A DNA stretch of 64,000 bases from Cordylochernes scorpioides. Taxonomy: Eukaryota > Arthropoda > Arachnida > Pseudoscorpiones > Chernetidae. Below the pieces are notes generated by a model. It worked only from the letters and a program-made list of their open reading frames with translations, did no database searches and had not been told where the DNA came from. This document shows, one piece after another, positions 28,665 through 40,592 of this stretch. Where the stretch lies: NCBI GenBank assembly GCA_030710605.1, contig CP092863.1, positions 125,104,049 through 125,168,048 of the forward strand, read 5' to 3'. The first letter of the stretch is position 1, and every line of letters starts with the position of its first letter. The translations under genes were made by a program, and so were the position numbers.

Positions 28665-28920
28665 TTGGTACCACTCAAAAAAGCACAACCTAGCTTATGT
28701 TATTTACAATGGATGTAATTACAATATATACAGATTCGGTTCCAAAATCACTTTATTAGGTACCGCTCAACAAGAACAACCTAGTTTATGATAATTGAAA
28801 CAATGAATACTATATGAAGGTTATTCACATATCAAACAAAATGTTAACGCGGGATTCAATCCCGGTTCATGGCTGTCGGGAATCGAGGATGTTACCTACT
28901 TGTCCACCGACGTTTTTTAT
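28665..28920 (-). repeat. SINE family 2, copy 2
   Basis: Carries GGTACCGCTCAACAAGAACA, ATATGAAGGTTATTCACATA, then GCGGGATTCAATCCCGGTTC and TACTTGTCCACCGACG, the reverse of a tRNA-like head, as at 22730-22920. A second partial body copy (GGTACCACTCAAAAAAGCAC) precedes it at 28665. Confidence 0.65.
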
Positions 28921-28944
28921 GTACAGGTTCTTCACATTTACAGT

Positions 28945-29245
28945 ATATTTAAACTCCGCCCTTGCCGGTCCCAAGCCCGGATGAAAAAGGAGGAGGGGGA
29001 GCAGTAACAAGCTCACTAAAAAACCTTGGCTCAGCTGGCCCGGCTGATAGTACCCTGATAGGGCTCCTAATCCAGGGATACAGGATGAGCAGCGTTTGTA
29101 CTCCATGTTAGGAGCGGCTGCACATGGCGTCTGTTCCTCATGTCAGAGGCGGCCATTTATTTTGGAGCTAAGTCGGCCTGCCACTGAGTAGTGCTCCCAG
29201 TCTTAATGACAAAGGCAGACGCATTCTACTTCACCCAGTGTGGAG
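28945..29245 (-). repeat. Dispersed repeat, inverted copy of 12435-12665
   Basis: AACTCCGCCCTTGCCGGTCC through CAGACGCATTCTACTTCACC is the reverse complement of the repeat at 12435, with an insertion of about 60 bp around GGAGCGGCTGCACATGGCGT. Confidence 0.6.
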
Positions 29246-29463
29246 ATAAAGAAGAAGAAGAAGACAGTATATTTACATATTTACAAGGCCTTGTGGTGTG
29301 GGATCTTGGATTTGGGATGTTCATTCTTCTGTGAAATGTTTTGTTTTCCTATTTTTTTTCTGACCACTTGTTTTTTTTTTTCTTTCTTTTTTTCCACTTG
29401 CCTAAGTTTGTTCTTAATTTATATAGGAGTTGCTTGTAAATTCTGAACTGAAAGCATAGAAGA

Positions 29464-29600
29464 AATGACCCACTACATCTCTGAATGCACTATTGTTAAC
29501 GAGGAACGGAATAAGATCTTAAAGAACATTATTCAAGTCTACGTGAACCCAGTTCAGTTAATCAGAATAATGTCCGAGAAAATTTATATAGCGATATAAT
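29464..29600 (+). pseudogene. Possible non-LTR tail remnant
   Basis: The frame gives MTHYISECTIVNEERNKILK and VYVNPVQLIRIM, which resembles the C-terminal tail after the Cys-His motif of R1/Jockey elements (a HLLFECP-like segment followed by helices). No upstream RNase H is seen. Confidence 0.35.
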
Positions 29601-29649
29601 TGTTTAACTTTCATAAAGCGTTAGAGAACAAGGTAATCTCTAAGAACTA

Positions 29650-30060
29650 AAATTACAGAATAATTTCCTTCTATACTTAATTTGTATAGTTATGTTGAAT
29701 ACTTTGATATCCTTTTCATTTTCCCTTCTCTCCTTTGTTTATGTTTTTTTTTCTCCCTTTCTTCATGAAATTGATGTATGGCGAGTCCTTACAGGACGGA
29801 AATGTCCTAATAAATATAGGAGTTGCCTCGGGTTAGGTTTCCTTTTCATTGTTTCTTGTTTGTCATTGCAAGCTTCTTGGATTATGTTGTGTTTTCAATA
29901 TTTTATGATTTTTTTATACGTTTTCAAGCCGTCAAGGGGAGAGTCTAAACCCTTCTTTATGAAAGAGGAGAGGGATATATTAAGGACATATTTGCATAAG
30001 TATGATTTAACATATGCAAAATATATAGAAAATCGATAGGATCAGACATTTAAATTGACG
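29650..30060 (+). other. Open frame 29692-30039, not recognised
   Basis: The frame is hydrophobic in its first half because of T-rich DNA, and charged at the end (KPFFMKEERDILRTYLHKYD). No domain identified. The charged end could be another non-LTR tail. Confidence 0.2.
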
Positions 30061-30062
30061 AA

Positions 30063-30304
30063 AAAAAAAGGCATATCCTAACAGCTCAATTGACGTTTGG
30101 TTGCTATTTATTACGTTAGATGGCACTCTACCATCATAAAAATATTCATTTAAGCTGTCAGAATAGACCTTTTATATTACACTCATGGACAAAACTTAAG
30201 GAAGTTGTACCTTTTAGCATGTATATCGGGATTCAGACAATAACTCTGACCTATTACAGTGACCTTTATTGAAGACACACGAGATAATAAAGTGTGAACA
30301 AAAT
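30063..30304 (-). repeat. MITE arm fragment and one 118-bp unit, inverted
   Basis: At 30063-30150 AAAAAGGCATATCCTAACAG and TTAGATGGCACTCTACC resemble the palindromic MITE. At 30180-30304 CACTCATGGACAAAACTTAA, GAAGTTGTACCTTTTAGCAT and TTTATTGAAGACACACGAGA are the reverse of the 118-bp unit at 40005, running into the N gap. Confidence 0.6.
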
Positions 30305-30404
30305 NNNNNNNNNNNNNNNNNNNNNNNNNNNNNNNNNNNNNNNNNNNNNNNNNNNNNNNNNNNNNNNNNNNNNNNNNNNNNNNNNNNNNNNNNNNNNNNN
30401 NNNN
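30305..30404. other. 100-base N gap
   Basis: Run of N. Confidence 0.99.
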
Positions 30405-31745
30405 AAATTTAATTAAACGAAAAACATGGTGAAGGAAGACGAGTTTCTTTTATTGATGCATAGGTGCAAGCTTTCGGGTAAAAACCCTTCAACAGGCGAG
30501 AAATGTAGCGCGACTTATAAGGACTATGGTACAGATGGTAGGAAGGAATAAATATATATAAAAAAGAAAGTTTTTAAACTATTTATATATGTTGATATTA
30601 ATAGAAGACCGATTTTTGAGAAAAGTAAATATTAAATCTGCAGTCTGAAACCACGAGACGGTGCGTGATTAGGGCTATTGAAATAAACATGTGGGAGGTT
30701 TAAATAAAGGACAAGAGAGGATGATAAGCTTCTGGAAGATCTATTTTTCTGTTGATGCTGTTCAGTTTGTGGGATACTATGGATTCTAGGATAAGTCTTT
30801 GGTGTAAAATATGTATGTACCTGTAATGTATGGTGGGGTTATTGATGTTGAAAGTGTGGCCTGTGCTCTGCATATGTTGATAAATGAGGGATTTGGTATC
30901 TTGCCTGGAAATATTACGGGAATGTTCAGTCATCCTGATGGCCACAGATCTACCCGTCTCACCAACGTAAGTGGCAAGACACTGTTCACATGAGACGGAG
31001 TAGACTGCGCCCATAGAACGAAGAGGGTCAGGAGGAGCTGAGGACTTAGTATGAGGATGACGGAGGGATGAAAGAAGATTCGGGGAGTTTTTATATATGG
31101 TACGGATGCCATAAGATTTAAGTTTTCAGGCTATATCTACTGAGGAGGGGGAGTAAGGAAGAAAGCACAATGATCTGTTAGTCATGGAAGGATTGGAAGT
31201 TGTAGGTGTTTAAGTAAATTTATTATTGAACGAGAGCGGAAAAGAAGCTGCGGAGAGCTGGGTTATGATACGATTTCTTTCTATTATTTTAAAGATGTCT
31301 ATGGAACCATGGGTGTATATTCTTTTGTAAGGGTTCTGACAATATTGATTTTATGGGAGGTAGGACAGTGAGAATTGTAGTGAGTGTAACAGGGGGGGCA
31401 TTGTTTTTCATGATAAACTGTAGTGTGAAATGAGGATGGGGTGCGATAATTAAAATATCAAGGAATGGGATAACATGGCTAGTTTCTGTTTCTAGAGTAA
31501 AGGAAATATCCTGATTGTAATTATTAAGTGTTAGTAGTATAAAGCTCTCTTGATCTTTTTTGCATATACAGAAGATATCATCAATGTATCTGCGCCAGAA
31601 CTGAATTTCTGTAGAGAGGGTATGGGTGATCCAATTATCTATTCTGGTCATGACTATTTCGGCAATAATGGTAGATAGAGGGCTGCCCATTGGGGAGCCC
31701 CTGAACTGTCTATAATGGTGCTGTAGGAATGTGAATGTGTTCATT
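30405..31745 (-). mobile_element. Penelope-like element, minus-strand arm
   Basis: 5'-truncated Penelope-like retroelement reading leftward. RT part, 31745-31289: FRGSPMGSPLSTIIAE, then WRRYIDDIFCICKK (the YxDD catalytic block) and IPFLDILI. Endonuclease, 31014-30700: AVYSVSCEQC, TYVGETGRS, IRMTEH and a QHMQSTGH segment, which is the GIY-YIG fold with AVY and YVG in place of GIY and YIG, plus the Cys pair and His typical of Penelope nucleases. Frameshifts lie between RT and nuclease. The 3' part has CCTGTTGAAGGGTTTTTACC (in reverse, near 30490) and ends near 30405. It retains about 137 bp that the plus arm has lost. Confidence 0.88.
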
Positions 31746-33199
31746 AGAATTAATCCTTTATTAACCAATTACAATAATACCCTTTCAATTAATAGCACCC
31801 CTCACTTTATTAATGAATTAACAGCTCTTAAACCTGATCCTACCTTTACTATGGGTTCCTTCGACGTCACCTCCCTCTACCTCTGTCTTCCCCATGAACT
31901 CATCACAGATAGCTTGATTCATTTCCTTCAATCGCAAAATGTCGATACCCACACTTCTACAACCATAGTCCAACTCACCAAAATATGCTTAAGCATGAAC
32001 ACATTCACATTCCTACAGCACCATTATAGACAGTTCAGGGGCTCCCCAATGGGCAGCCCTCTATCTACCATTATTGCTGAAATAGTCATGACTAGAATAG
32101 ATGAATGGATCACCCATACCCTCTCTACAGAAATTCAGTTCTGGCGCAGATACATTGATGATATCTTCTGTATATGCAAAAAAGGTCAAGAGAGCTTCAT
32201 ACTAGCTACATACCCTGTTACACTCACTACAATTCTCACTGTCCTACCTCCCATAAAATCAATATTGTCAGAACCCTTACAAAAAGAATATACACCCATT
32301 GTTCCATAGACATCTTTAAAATAATAGAAAGAAATCGTATCATAACCCAGCTCTCCGCAGCTTCTTTTCCGCTCTCGTTCAATAATAAATTTACTTAAAC
32401 ACCTACAACTTCCAATCCTTCCATGACTAACAGATCATTGTGCTTTCTTCCTTACTCCCCCTCCTCAGTAGATATAGCCTGAAAACTTAAATCTTATGGC
32501 ATCCGTACCATATATAAAAACTCCCCGAATCTTCTTTCATCCCTCCGTCATCCTCATACTAAGTCCTCAGCTCCTCCTGACCCTCTTCGTTCTATGGACG
32601 CAGTCTACTCCGTCTCATGTGAACAGTGTCTTGCCACTTACGTTGGTGAGACGGGTAGATCTGTGGCCATCAGGATGACTGAACATTCCCGTAATATTTC
32701 CAGGCAATATACCAAATCCCTCATTTATCAGCATATGCAGAGCACAGGCCACACTTTCAACATCAATAACCCCACCATACATTACAGGCACATACATATT
32801 TTACACCAAAGACTTATCCTAGAATCCATAGTATCCCACAAACTGAACAGCATCAACAGAAAAATAGATCTTCCAGAAGCTTATCATCCTCTCTTGTCCT
32901 TTATTTAAACCTCCCACATGTTTATTTCAATAGCCCTAATCACGCACCGTCTCGTGGTTTCAGACTGCAGATTTAATATTTACTTTTCTCAAAAATCGGT
33001 CTTCTATTAATATTAACATATATAAATAGTTTAAAAACCTTCTTTTTTATATATATTTATTCCTTCCTACCATCTGTACCATAGTCCTTATAAGTCGCGC
33101 TACATTTCTCGCCTGTTGAAGGGTTTTTACCCGAAAGCTTGCACCTATGCATCAATAAAAGAAACTCCTCTTCCTTCACCAAGTTTTTCGTTTAAATTC
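31746..33199 (+). mobile_element. Penelope-like element, plus-strand arm
   Basis: The mirror partner of the previous element, 5'-truncated slightly further upstream. It contains MGSFDVTSLYLCLP (RT block A, metal-binding Asp), FRGSPMGSPLS (B) and RRYIDDIF (C). A net deletion of about 137 bp at about 32205 removes the following RT block. A nuclease at 32594-32908 has AVYSVSC, YVGETGRS and TEH. The 3' end reads AACTCCTCTTCCTTCACCAA and GTTTTTCGTTTAAATT, as at the left end of the minus arm. Dead copy. Confidence 0.88.
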
Positions 33200-33239
33200 A
33201 AATCAGGAAGAATTCTTTATCTATATTTAAATTCGTTAT

Positions 33240-33777
33240 TACTGCATAGTTATGAATATAAATTTTAAGTTATTTATATATTTTTCAAGAGCAAAAAGAA
33301 GAAAAATCGTCAATAGTTTCAGTTTCGTTCGCTAGATGGCAGGAGCTGTTCACAATAAATATAATTAGTTAATTAAATGTGGCGCTGAGACTGTTGTTGA
33401 CAGACTTTAAAATGTTATAACACCTTGATAAAGGTTGGGGTTCAGCTAACTGAAATATTGGTAAAATAAATGATATTTTGATGCAATATATGTCTTTTTA
33501 ATTAAACACTTAATTAAATGTAATTTCTGGTTGCGAGCAATTTTAATATATTTTTTTTTAAATGAGAATATCGTTTATTATTAAATTAGTAAATTTTCTG
33601 CTCTATTTTAAATGTATTTTTTAAAATAATAAACTATAAGTAATATATATATATTTTAAAATAATCATTTTTTATATATTATTTAAGGGCAAGGGAAGAA
33701 TAATCGTCAATATTTTAAATTTACTTCGCTAGATGGCAGGACATATTCACTATATCGTTTGATCAAAATGTAATTTT
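33240..33777 (+). repeat. AGATGGCAGGACA repeats and inverted-repeat partner
   Basis: Two diverged units: AGCAAAAAGAAGAAAAATCG with CGCTAGATGGCAGGAGCTG (33290-33355), and AAGGGCAAGGGAAGAATAAT with CGCTAGATGGCAGGACAT (33685-33750). Between them, 33375-33505 (GGCGCTGAGACTGTTGTTGA, CCTTGATAAAGGTTGGGGTT) is the reverse of 41310-41455. The same layout recurs in copy B at 48840-49377. Confidence 0.65.
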
Positions 33778-34015
33778 TGTTGTTAATTTTCGATTGAAGA
33801 GTTGGAGCATTTCGATATAAAATATATTTATTGGCTTATATACTTAGCACAACATTGTAAAAGTAAGAAATGATTAAATGCAAAAGATTATATATCTGAA
33901 TAAAAAGGTTATTTAAAAATTAAAGATAACTCTTTGTTCTTCATGTCAAAACATTCTTCTTTGTTCTTGATGATTTTTATTGATGTTCCTTTTTTTCACA
34001 GATATTATACCTTCA
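33778..34015 (-). repeat. Copia copy A 3' LTR
   Basis: TG...CA termini, pair of 38098-38335. Confidence 0.9.
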
Positions 34016-34049
34016 ATATCCTCCCTGTCTTCAAAAAGGGGCATTATTC

Positions 34050-37000
34050 AACTTAATTCCAATGTTCTGTAGATGGTTCTTTAACACAGTTCCGCTTAAA
34101 TTCTTTGTCATGATGTCTGCAGGATTATCTTCTGAGCTGATGTATTTGAGAGTGATGATGTTATTATTAAAATCATCTTTGATTTAATGGTATTTTCTGT
34201 TGATATGTCTGATTCTATTTGAGTGCATAGGATTTTTGATCCGATTTATCAATGATTGGGAGTCAGTGTTGACTTCAATTGGTTGTTCAATCAGTTGATT
34301 TTGTCCAAGTTCCTCCAATAAACTTGTACACCATTTTCCATCACAAATTCCATCACAAAGTGAGAAAAGTTCAGCTTCCATTGTAGATAGTGCAGTCATC
34401 CTTTGTTTTCCACTTTTCCAACTAATTGGAGTGTTTCCAATCCTTATGAAATATCCTCCAAATGATTTGGCATCCTGAGTAGTGTTCCAGCTGGCATCAG
34501 ATATTATGTTCAGTTTTCCTGGTTCTGAATTAATTTCTAGGCAAAAATATTTTGTTCCATTTAGGTATCTGAAAATTCTTTTCATACCTCTCCAGTTGAT
34601 TTCTCTTGGATCATTAGAGTATTGAGATATATTGCTCAATATAAAACTTATGTCAGGTCTGGTTCCAGTTGATAAGTACATCAATGGGCTTCTTGATATT
34701 CTTTTTGGGATATAGTTTTCTCATTTTGATAATCTTCAAAGTTTTCACCAAGGCTTCCTGATGTTTTAACAGGTTTACTATCCAACATGTTGAAGTTTCC
34801 TAAAATTTTCTTTATATATTCCTTTTGAGATAACAAAATCTTATTTTCCTTCCTTGTTATCTTTATTCCAAGACAATGGTCTTGATTTCTCAGTTCTTTG
34901 ATGATAATATGGTCTGATAACCTTTTAATTAATTCTTCAATCATATCATTTGAAGTTCCTGCCACTAAAATGTCATCAACATAAATTCCAATATATATAT
35001 AATGATCTTCATTTTTCCACATAAAAATGCATGGGTCTGTCTTTAATTGGTTTATGTTCAATGATTTCAAAATTTTGCATAGCTCATTGTACCAGCATCT
35101 TCCAGATTGTGGAAGTCCATAAATACTTTTATTTATAAAATATACCTTGTTGTCCTTTTGGAATCTCCAGGTGGAGGTTCCATATAAATAGGCTTATCCA
35201 AGTGTCCATTTAAATATGCTGATTTGACATCATACATTTTTATTTTTAGATTCATCTTTGCAGCTATTGTTAGAAGTGTTCTTAAAGATGCATGTCTCAT
35301 AACAGGCCTGAAATTTTCTTCAAAGTCAATTCCTTGAGTTTGATTGTAGCCGGTTGCGACTAATCTTGCTTTAAAGGTTGGTTCAGGATTTTCCTCTTGG
35401 TGTTTGATGGTAAATACCCATTTACCTTTGATTACTTTTTGGTCTTTAGGCCTATCAACAATTTTCCATACATCATGGATATTCATAGAGTTCATTTCCT
35501 CAATCTTGGCTAGGTGCCATAGATTTTTGTTTTTTGAATTAATTGCTTCTTCATAGGTCTTAGGTGTTTCTTGAGTACTGTATACAATAAAATCTTCATA
35601 TCTTTTTGGCATTTTTGTCAGTCTTTGAGGTCTAATTATCGCATCTGAAGTTGATGGTTCAATATATATTTCCCTATTTTCATTTTGTGGAAAATCAGTG
35701 TGCGACTCATCATCTGTATCACTTGAAACTGAAATTTCTTTATTTACATCTTGATTATTGTTTTCATAGTTTGATTCTTCATTTTGGTCAAAAGCAAAAT
35801 ATTGGATATTGTCATATTCTGAAGTATTTGGTTTTGATTCTGGAATACCTAATTTAGACTCATCACATTTTACATCACTAGATTCATATATATCATCTTT
35901 TTCATAATCATAGAGTCTGTAGGCTTTTCTAAATTGGGAATATCCTACAAATATGGCTTTCTTGGCTTTTGGTTCAAGTTTATGTCTTTTTGGATGAAAT
36001 ATTTTATAATATGCTTGGCATCCAAATGTTTTTAGGTGTCTAACTGATGGTTTTCGACCAGTCCATAATTCCATTGGAGTTTTCTTATCTTTAGGTTTGG
36101 TTGGAGTAATGTGTATGTATGCTGCAGTATTAGCTGCTTCGCCCCAAAGTTTCAATGATAGGTTCGCATCTAACAGCATTGTGCGAACTTTATCTAATAT
36201 GGTTCGGTTAGCTCGCTCGGCAATCCCATTACTTCTTGGAGAATATGGGGTTGTGAGTTCATGTTTAATCCCTTTTTCTGTCAAAAATTGATTTAAGTCT
36301 TCATTTATAAATTCGCCTCCATTGTCAGTTCTAATGGCCTTTACTTTTAAATTAGTTTCATTTTCTCTTCTTGTAATTAGCCTTTTTAGCCTAGTTGCAA
36401 TTTCATCTTTGGTGCGTAAGAATTTTATGAAAAATCTTCTAGTATATTGATCGACAACAGTCAACATATACTTTGATCCACCCAAAGTAGAAATTTTCAT
36501 TGGGTCACATAAATCAATGTGTAGTTTTTCTAAAGGAAAATTAGTGGTTTCACTAAAAGTGGTAGTTCCTGATTCTCTTGGCATTTTACCTAAAGTGCAA
36601 CTTTGGAAAAAATTAAAATTTCCTTGTAAATTTTGTAAACCAATTACCATTTGATTTTGATAGAGTAGTTTCAAATAGTTTTCATTTATATGACATAGCC
36701 TTTTGTGCCAAATATCAAATGTGTTTTCATTTGTTTTGAGGCAAGTTTCATCAATAATTTGATTAAGTTCCTCATTTCTAGAGAATTTAATGGTAAACAA
36801 GTCATTAGTGAAGTTACCAAAACAAATTAGTTTACCTTCTTTAGAGTAAATGAATGCTCCTTTATCATTAAAAGTAACTTCATTGCCTTTTTGGACAATT
36901 TTTGGGACTGAGAGTAAATTTGTTCTTAAATCAGGTACAAAAAGTACTTCTTCCAGTTTTATATTGTTTTCTTCTTCATTTTGAATCATGTGCTTCATTC

Positions 37001-37436
37001 TAACAGTTCCTTTGGCTAATGATTTTATGCTTCTTCCATTTTCAGCCACATTGATGGTTCTTTCTTTAAAATTTTCATTTTTCAAGTGTGATCTGTCATC
37101 AGTCATGTGTAGTACATGCAGAATCCAAATGCCAAATTTGAGTATCAGAATATGTTGGGTAAAATTCTGTATTGAGAGCAAATTCTGCTTTTTGATTATA
37201 AGATTGACATTGAATCTCTGATAAATTAGCTTCTTCTTTATTCTTTTGTGAGAATGGAATCCATTTTGATCTGTTATTTGTATATCTATTAGAAGTCCTT
37301 TTGTTTTTTTATTTGTGCCAACATTGGTTTTGTAGATGACCAGGTTTATGGCATATATGACATGTTTTAAATGTTTTCTTCTCTTGTGCTTTAAAGGCAT
37401 TGTTGCATTTAATGTCATGTTTCTTTTCAAAGTCAA
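34050..37436 (-). pseudogene. Copia copy A pol: protease, integrase, RT, RNase H
   Basis: Reading leftward. The protease region near 37110-37130 is out of frame (its DSAC-TH motif is split; copy B shows DSACTTHD). Integrase follows: WHKRLCHINENY for the zinc finger, with Cys lost at FFQSC where copy B has FCQSC, then the catalytic core LHIDLCDPM, RTDNGGEF and IAERANRT (D, D, E all present). RT has WVFTIKH, FKARLVATGYNQTQGIDFEE and VKSAYLNGHLD in the ORF to 35133. After a frameshift comes IYVDDILVAG at about 34990, and after a second one RNase H at 34184-34684 with SDASWNTT, STMEAEL and NTDSQSLI. A stop codon interrupts the C-terminus at 34184. It cannot yield the full polyprotein. Confidence 0.88.
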
Positions 37437-37989
37437 GAAGGGTTTGTCTCAAATTTCCTATAGAAATATTTCTATTCATAATTAAAGCCGTAGAAATACT
37501 TGTGTAGTTATCTGGGAGATCTTCAATTATGTATCTGACTAATTCTCTTTCAGATATCAATTTTCCTAGCTGAGATATTTGACTACATAATCCTTGAGCT
37601 CTAGTTATATAATTTTCAATATTTTCATTGTGCTGTTTCTTCAATTTAGTTAGGTTTAAAAATAGATTCATTACCTTGTCTTCTGTTTCACCTTCAAATC
37701 TTTCTTTTAGTGAATTCCAGATTTCTCTTGCATTCTTTATTCCTTTGTAGATAATTGCAATCTCAGGAGACATACTTAAGCTCATATATCCAAGGGCTTC
37801 CTTGTTTTTCTTACTCCAATCATCATAAACTATAATAGATAATGGATCATTTTCATTTTTAGTTGGCATTTGATTTTCAATCACTTCAAAAAGTTGCTTA
37901 GCTTCAAGTAGCGTTTCAAGCCTCATACTCCAAATAGCATAATTTATATCATTTAAGGTTTCAATTTTCGTGTTGTTAAACACGTCCAT
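37309..37989 (-). CDS. Copia copy A gag-like ORF (226 aa)
   Basis: Starts at the ATG at 37989 (MDVFNNTKIETLNDINYAIW), about 110 bases inside the 5' LTR. Typical Copia gag text follows: YDDWSKKNKEALGYMSLSMS, EIWNSLKERFEGETE, IENYITRAQGLCSQISQLGK. Near the end is the CCHC zinc knuckle CHICHKPGHLQNQC (CX2CX4HX4C). The intact frame would make a nucleocapsid protein for RNA packaging in virus-like particles. It overlaps the pol frame by about 130 bases in another frame, with no in-frame continuation. Copy B has this gene frameshifted. Confidence 0.8.
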   Translation of the reverse strand: MDVFNNTKIETLNDINYAIWSMRLETLLEAKQLFEVIENQMPTKNENDPLSIIVYDDWSKKNKEALGYMSLSMSPEIAIIYKGIKNAREIWNSLKERFEGETEDKVMNLFLNLTKLKKQHNENIENYITRAQGLCSQISQLGKLISERELVRYIIEDLPDNYTSISTALIMNRNISIGNLRQTLLDFEKKHDIKCNNAFKAQEKKTFKTCHICHKPGHLQNQCWHK

Positions 37990-38097
37990 TTTGAAGCTTT
38001 AATTAATTTATTTTCAACTTTCTAAAAATAAATTCAAATATCATGAAGTTAAGCCTGTTAGAACTCACTTCTTTTTAACGGCGCTCTGCTACCAATT

Positions 38098-38335
38098 TGT
38101 TGTTAATTTTCGATTGAAGAGTTGGAGCATTTCGATATAAAATATATTTATTGGCTTATATACTTAGCACAACATTGTAAAAGTAAGAAATGATTAAATG
38201 CAAAAGATTATATATCTAAATACAAAAGGTTATTTAAAAATTAAAGATCATCCTTTGTTCTTCATGTCAAAACATTCTTCTTTGTTCTTTATGATTTTTA
38301 TTGATGTTCCTTTTTTCACAGACATTATACCTTCA
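38098..38335 (-). repeat. Copia copy A 5' LTR
   Basis: Pair of 33778-34015. The primer-binding site (minus strand) is directly to its left, at about 38080-38095. Confidence 0.9.
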
Positions 38336-38449
38336 ATTTTAAGGTGAAAACATCAGGCTTTCTGGGATAGGTTTCTTTTAAAATTTTTTAATAAAATAAA
38401 ATTTAAAAAAAGTATCTTATCCATCGATATTAAAGAATATTAAAGAGGA

Positions 38450-39780
38450 TATTATTTTTATCGAATATGAATTCGAAATGTAATTTCTATGTGCGAGGAT
38501 ATTTAAAATATTTTTTAAAAATGAGAAATATCGTTTATTAATAAATTATAAAAGCTCCTGCTCTATTTTTTAAATATAAAATTTTAAAATAATGAAATAT
38601 AAGTAATATATAAATTTTAAAATAGAGAGAGAGAGACGGTTAAACATACTTTAATGTTCATATATAATTATATATAGTGTAATGCAGGAAAAAAAAGGTC
38701 TTTTCAGCCGGTGATGTCTTCCTCCATTGGGAGTTGTTTTTTCCTGGTCGACGAGCTCGGCCCAGTTGGTAGAAGGTTTGCCTGTTCCAGGCCCAGGTTG
38801 CTCTGTTTCCCCAACAAATGCCGCAGTGGCCTGAGCGGCGCTGATAACATCAGCAAGTCCAAATGGCAATTAGCTTTCAGCCAAGGCCATTGTAGAGTCG
38901 GTGGGGAATTCCATAAAAAATCCTAATATTTTTCTTCTCTTCGGAGGCAGTTAAAATGCCAGCAAAGATTGGGGCAGGAGCGCGCGCGCGTGCATCCTCG
39001 CAGCTCAAGTTACCGCTCGAGAGAGAGAGAGAGAGTTATTTTTTATATATTATTTAAGAGCAAAGGAAGAAAAAATCGTTAATAGTCTTAATTTCGTTCA
39101 CTAGATGGCAGGACATGTTCACAACATCGCTTGATCAAAATGTATTTTCTATCTGCGAGGATATTTGAAATATTTTTTTTTAAAAGGAGAAATATCGTTT
39201 ATTATTTACTAACTATAAACTTTTCTGATATATTCTTAAAATGTAATTCTCAAAATAATAAAATATAAGTTATATACACATTTTAAAATAGTTATTTTTT
39301 TAAATAATAGGAAGAAAAAGGAAGAAAAGTCGTTAATAGTTTTAATTTCGTTCACTAGATGGCAGGACATGTTCACATCATCGTTTGATCAAAATGTAAT
39401 TCCTATGTGAACGGATGTCTGAAACATTTTTCTAAATGAGAAATATCGTTTATTATTAAATTAGAAAAGCCTCTACTCTTTTATTTAAATATTATTTTTC
39501 TAAATAATAAAATATAAGTAATAAATGAATTTTAAAAGAACCATTTTTATATTTTTAAGAGCAAAAAGAATAAAAATCGTTAATAGTTTTAATTTCGTTC
39601 GCTAGATGGCAGGAGCTGTTCACAACAAATAATTGCTTGATCAAAATCTATGTGCGCGGATGTTTGAAACATTTTTTTAGAAAATGCGAAATAACTTTAA
39701 AATTAAGTTGTAAAAGTCTCCGCTTATTTTATAAAATGTGATTTTCAAAATAAAAGTAATTTTTATATAATATATATAAA
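38450..39780 (+). repeat. Diverged tandem units, about 280 bp, with AGATGGCAGGACA
   Basis: Repeated order of GAGAAATATCGTTTATTA, AAAATATAAGTAATATATAA, AGAGCAAAAGAAGAAAAATC, TTAATTTCGTTCACTAGATG, GCAGGACATGTTCACA and TTGATCAAAATGTA, at least three times (38520, 39180, 39440). Members outside the array (33240, 11505, 20573) show that the unit is also dispersed. Satellite-like and non-coding. Confidence 0.65.
38696..39010. other. GC-rich patch duplicated at 54306-54610, possible host exon piece
   Basis: GC-rich island in AT-rich DNA. Minus-strand frames read LADVISA-QATAAFVGETEQ and NWAELVDQEKTTPNGGRHH here, and a second open stretch FAGILTASEEKKN to the right (38900-39000). In copy B a one-base indel (AGTTGGTAG versus AGTTGGTTAG) shifts the frame. 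No known domain, so the coding claim is weak. Confidence 0.3.
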
Positions 39781-40004
39781 CATATAATATATAGTGCATT
39801 GGTAGGCTCTTTTTTTTCTTGAGTATTTAATGTTTGTGTTAACCACTGGTTGCTCTACATTAGCTAAGGCAACCGTCAGATATCTGTTAAATCAATCATT
39901 TTATGAAACGACATAAAAATTCACGGACGAAACTAAAGGAAATGGAAAGTCTTTGATTTCGCCGGTTGTCTATTTTTTTTTAAGGAGATAGAGGCTGTTC
40001 ACGC

Positions 40005-40592
40005 TTGATTATCTTGTGTGTCTTCAATAAAGATCATTGTAATATCTTTCAGACTTATTTTCTCAATCTCGATATACATGGTAAAAGGTACAACTTCCTT
40101 AATTTTTGTCTCTTCATGAGTGTATATTGGTTATCTCGTGTGTCTTCAATAAAGGTCACTGTAATATCTTTCAGAGTTATTGTCTCAATCCCGATATACA
40201 TTGTAAAAGGTACAACTTCCTTAAGTTTTGTCCATGAGTGTATATTGGTTATCTCGTGTGTCTTCAATAAAGGTCACTGTAATATCTTTCAGAGTTATTG
40301 TCTCAATCCCGATATACATTGTAAAAGGTACAACTTCCTTAAGTTTTGTCCATGAGTGTATATTGGTTATCTCGTGTGTCTTCAATAAAGGTCACTGTAA
40401 TATCTTTCAGAGTTATTGTCTCAATCCCGATATACATTGTAAAAGGTACAACTTCCTTAAGTTTTGTCCATGAGTGTATATTGGTTATCTCGTGTGTCTT
40501 CAATAAAGGTCACTGTAATATCTTTCAGAGTTATTGTCTCAATCCCGATATACATTGTAAAAGGTACAACTTCCTTAAGTTTTGTCTATGAG
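40005..40592 (+). repeat. 118-bp tandem array, five units
   Basis: Five units of TGTATATTGGTTATCTCGTG, TCTTCAATAAAGGTCACTGT, AATATCTTTCAGAGTTATTG, CCCGATATACATTGTAAAAG and CTTCCTTAAGTTTTGTCCAT, at about 40005, 40121, 40239, 40357 and 40475. The last four are almost identical. 118 is not a multiple of 3, and overlapping open frames of 70-116 codons arise from the repeat. Copy B has three units. Confidence 0.85.

Larger units (their letters stand above)
33778..38335 (-). mobile_element. Ty1/Copia LTR retrotransposon, copy A
   Basis: Two 238-bp LTRs (33778-34015 and 38098-38335) start TGTTGTTAATTTTCG and end ATACCTTCA on the plus strand, and are flanked by a 5-bp target duplication ATTTT (33773-33777, 38336-38340). 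Next to the 5' LTR, on the minus strand, is TGGTAGCAGAGCGCC, a primer-binding site complementary to an initiator-Met-type tRNA end. Near the 3' LTR is the polypurine AGGGAGGATA. LTRs differ at about 8 positions, so it is not brand new. Coding content is gag, protease, integrase, RT and RNase H in Copia order, frameshifted. Confidence 0.92.

Noticed and set aside
30811-30993. 60-codon ORFs antisense to the Penelope nuclease (also 32615, 48215)
   Set aside because: Identical in every copy because they are opposite-strand shadows of the GIY-YIG frame.
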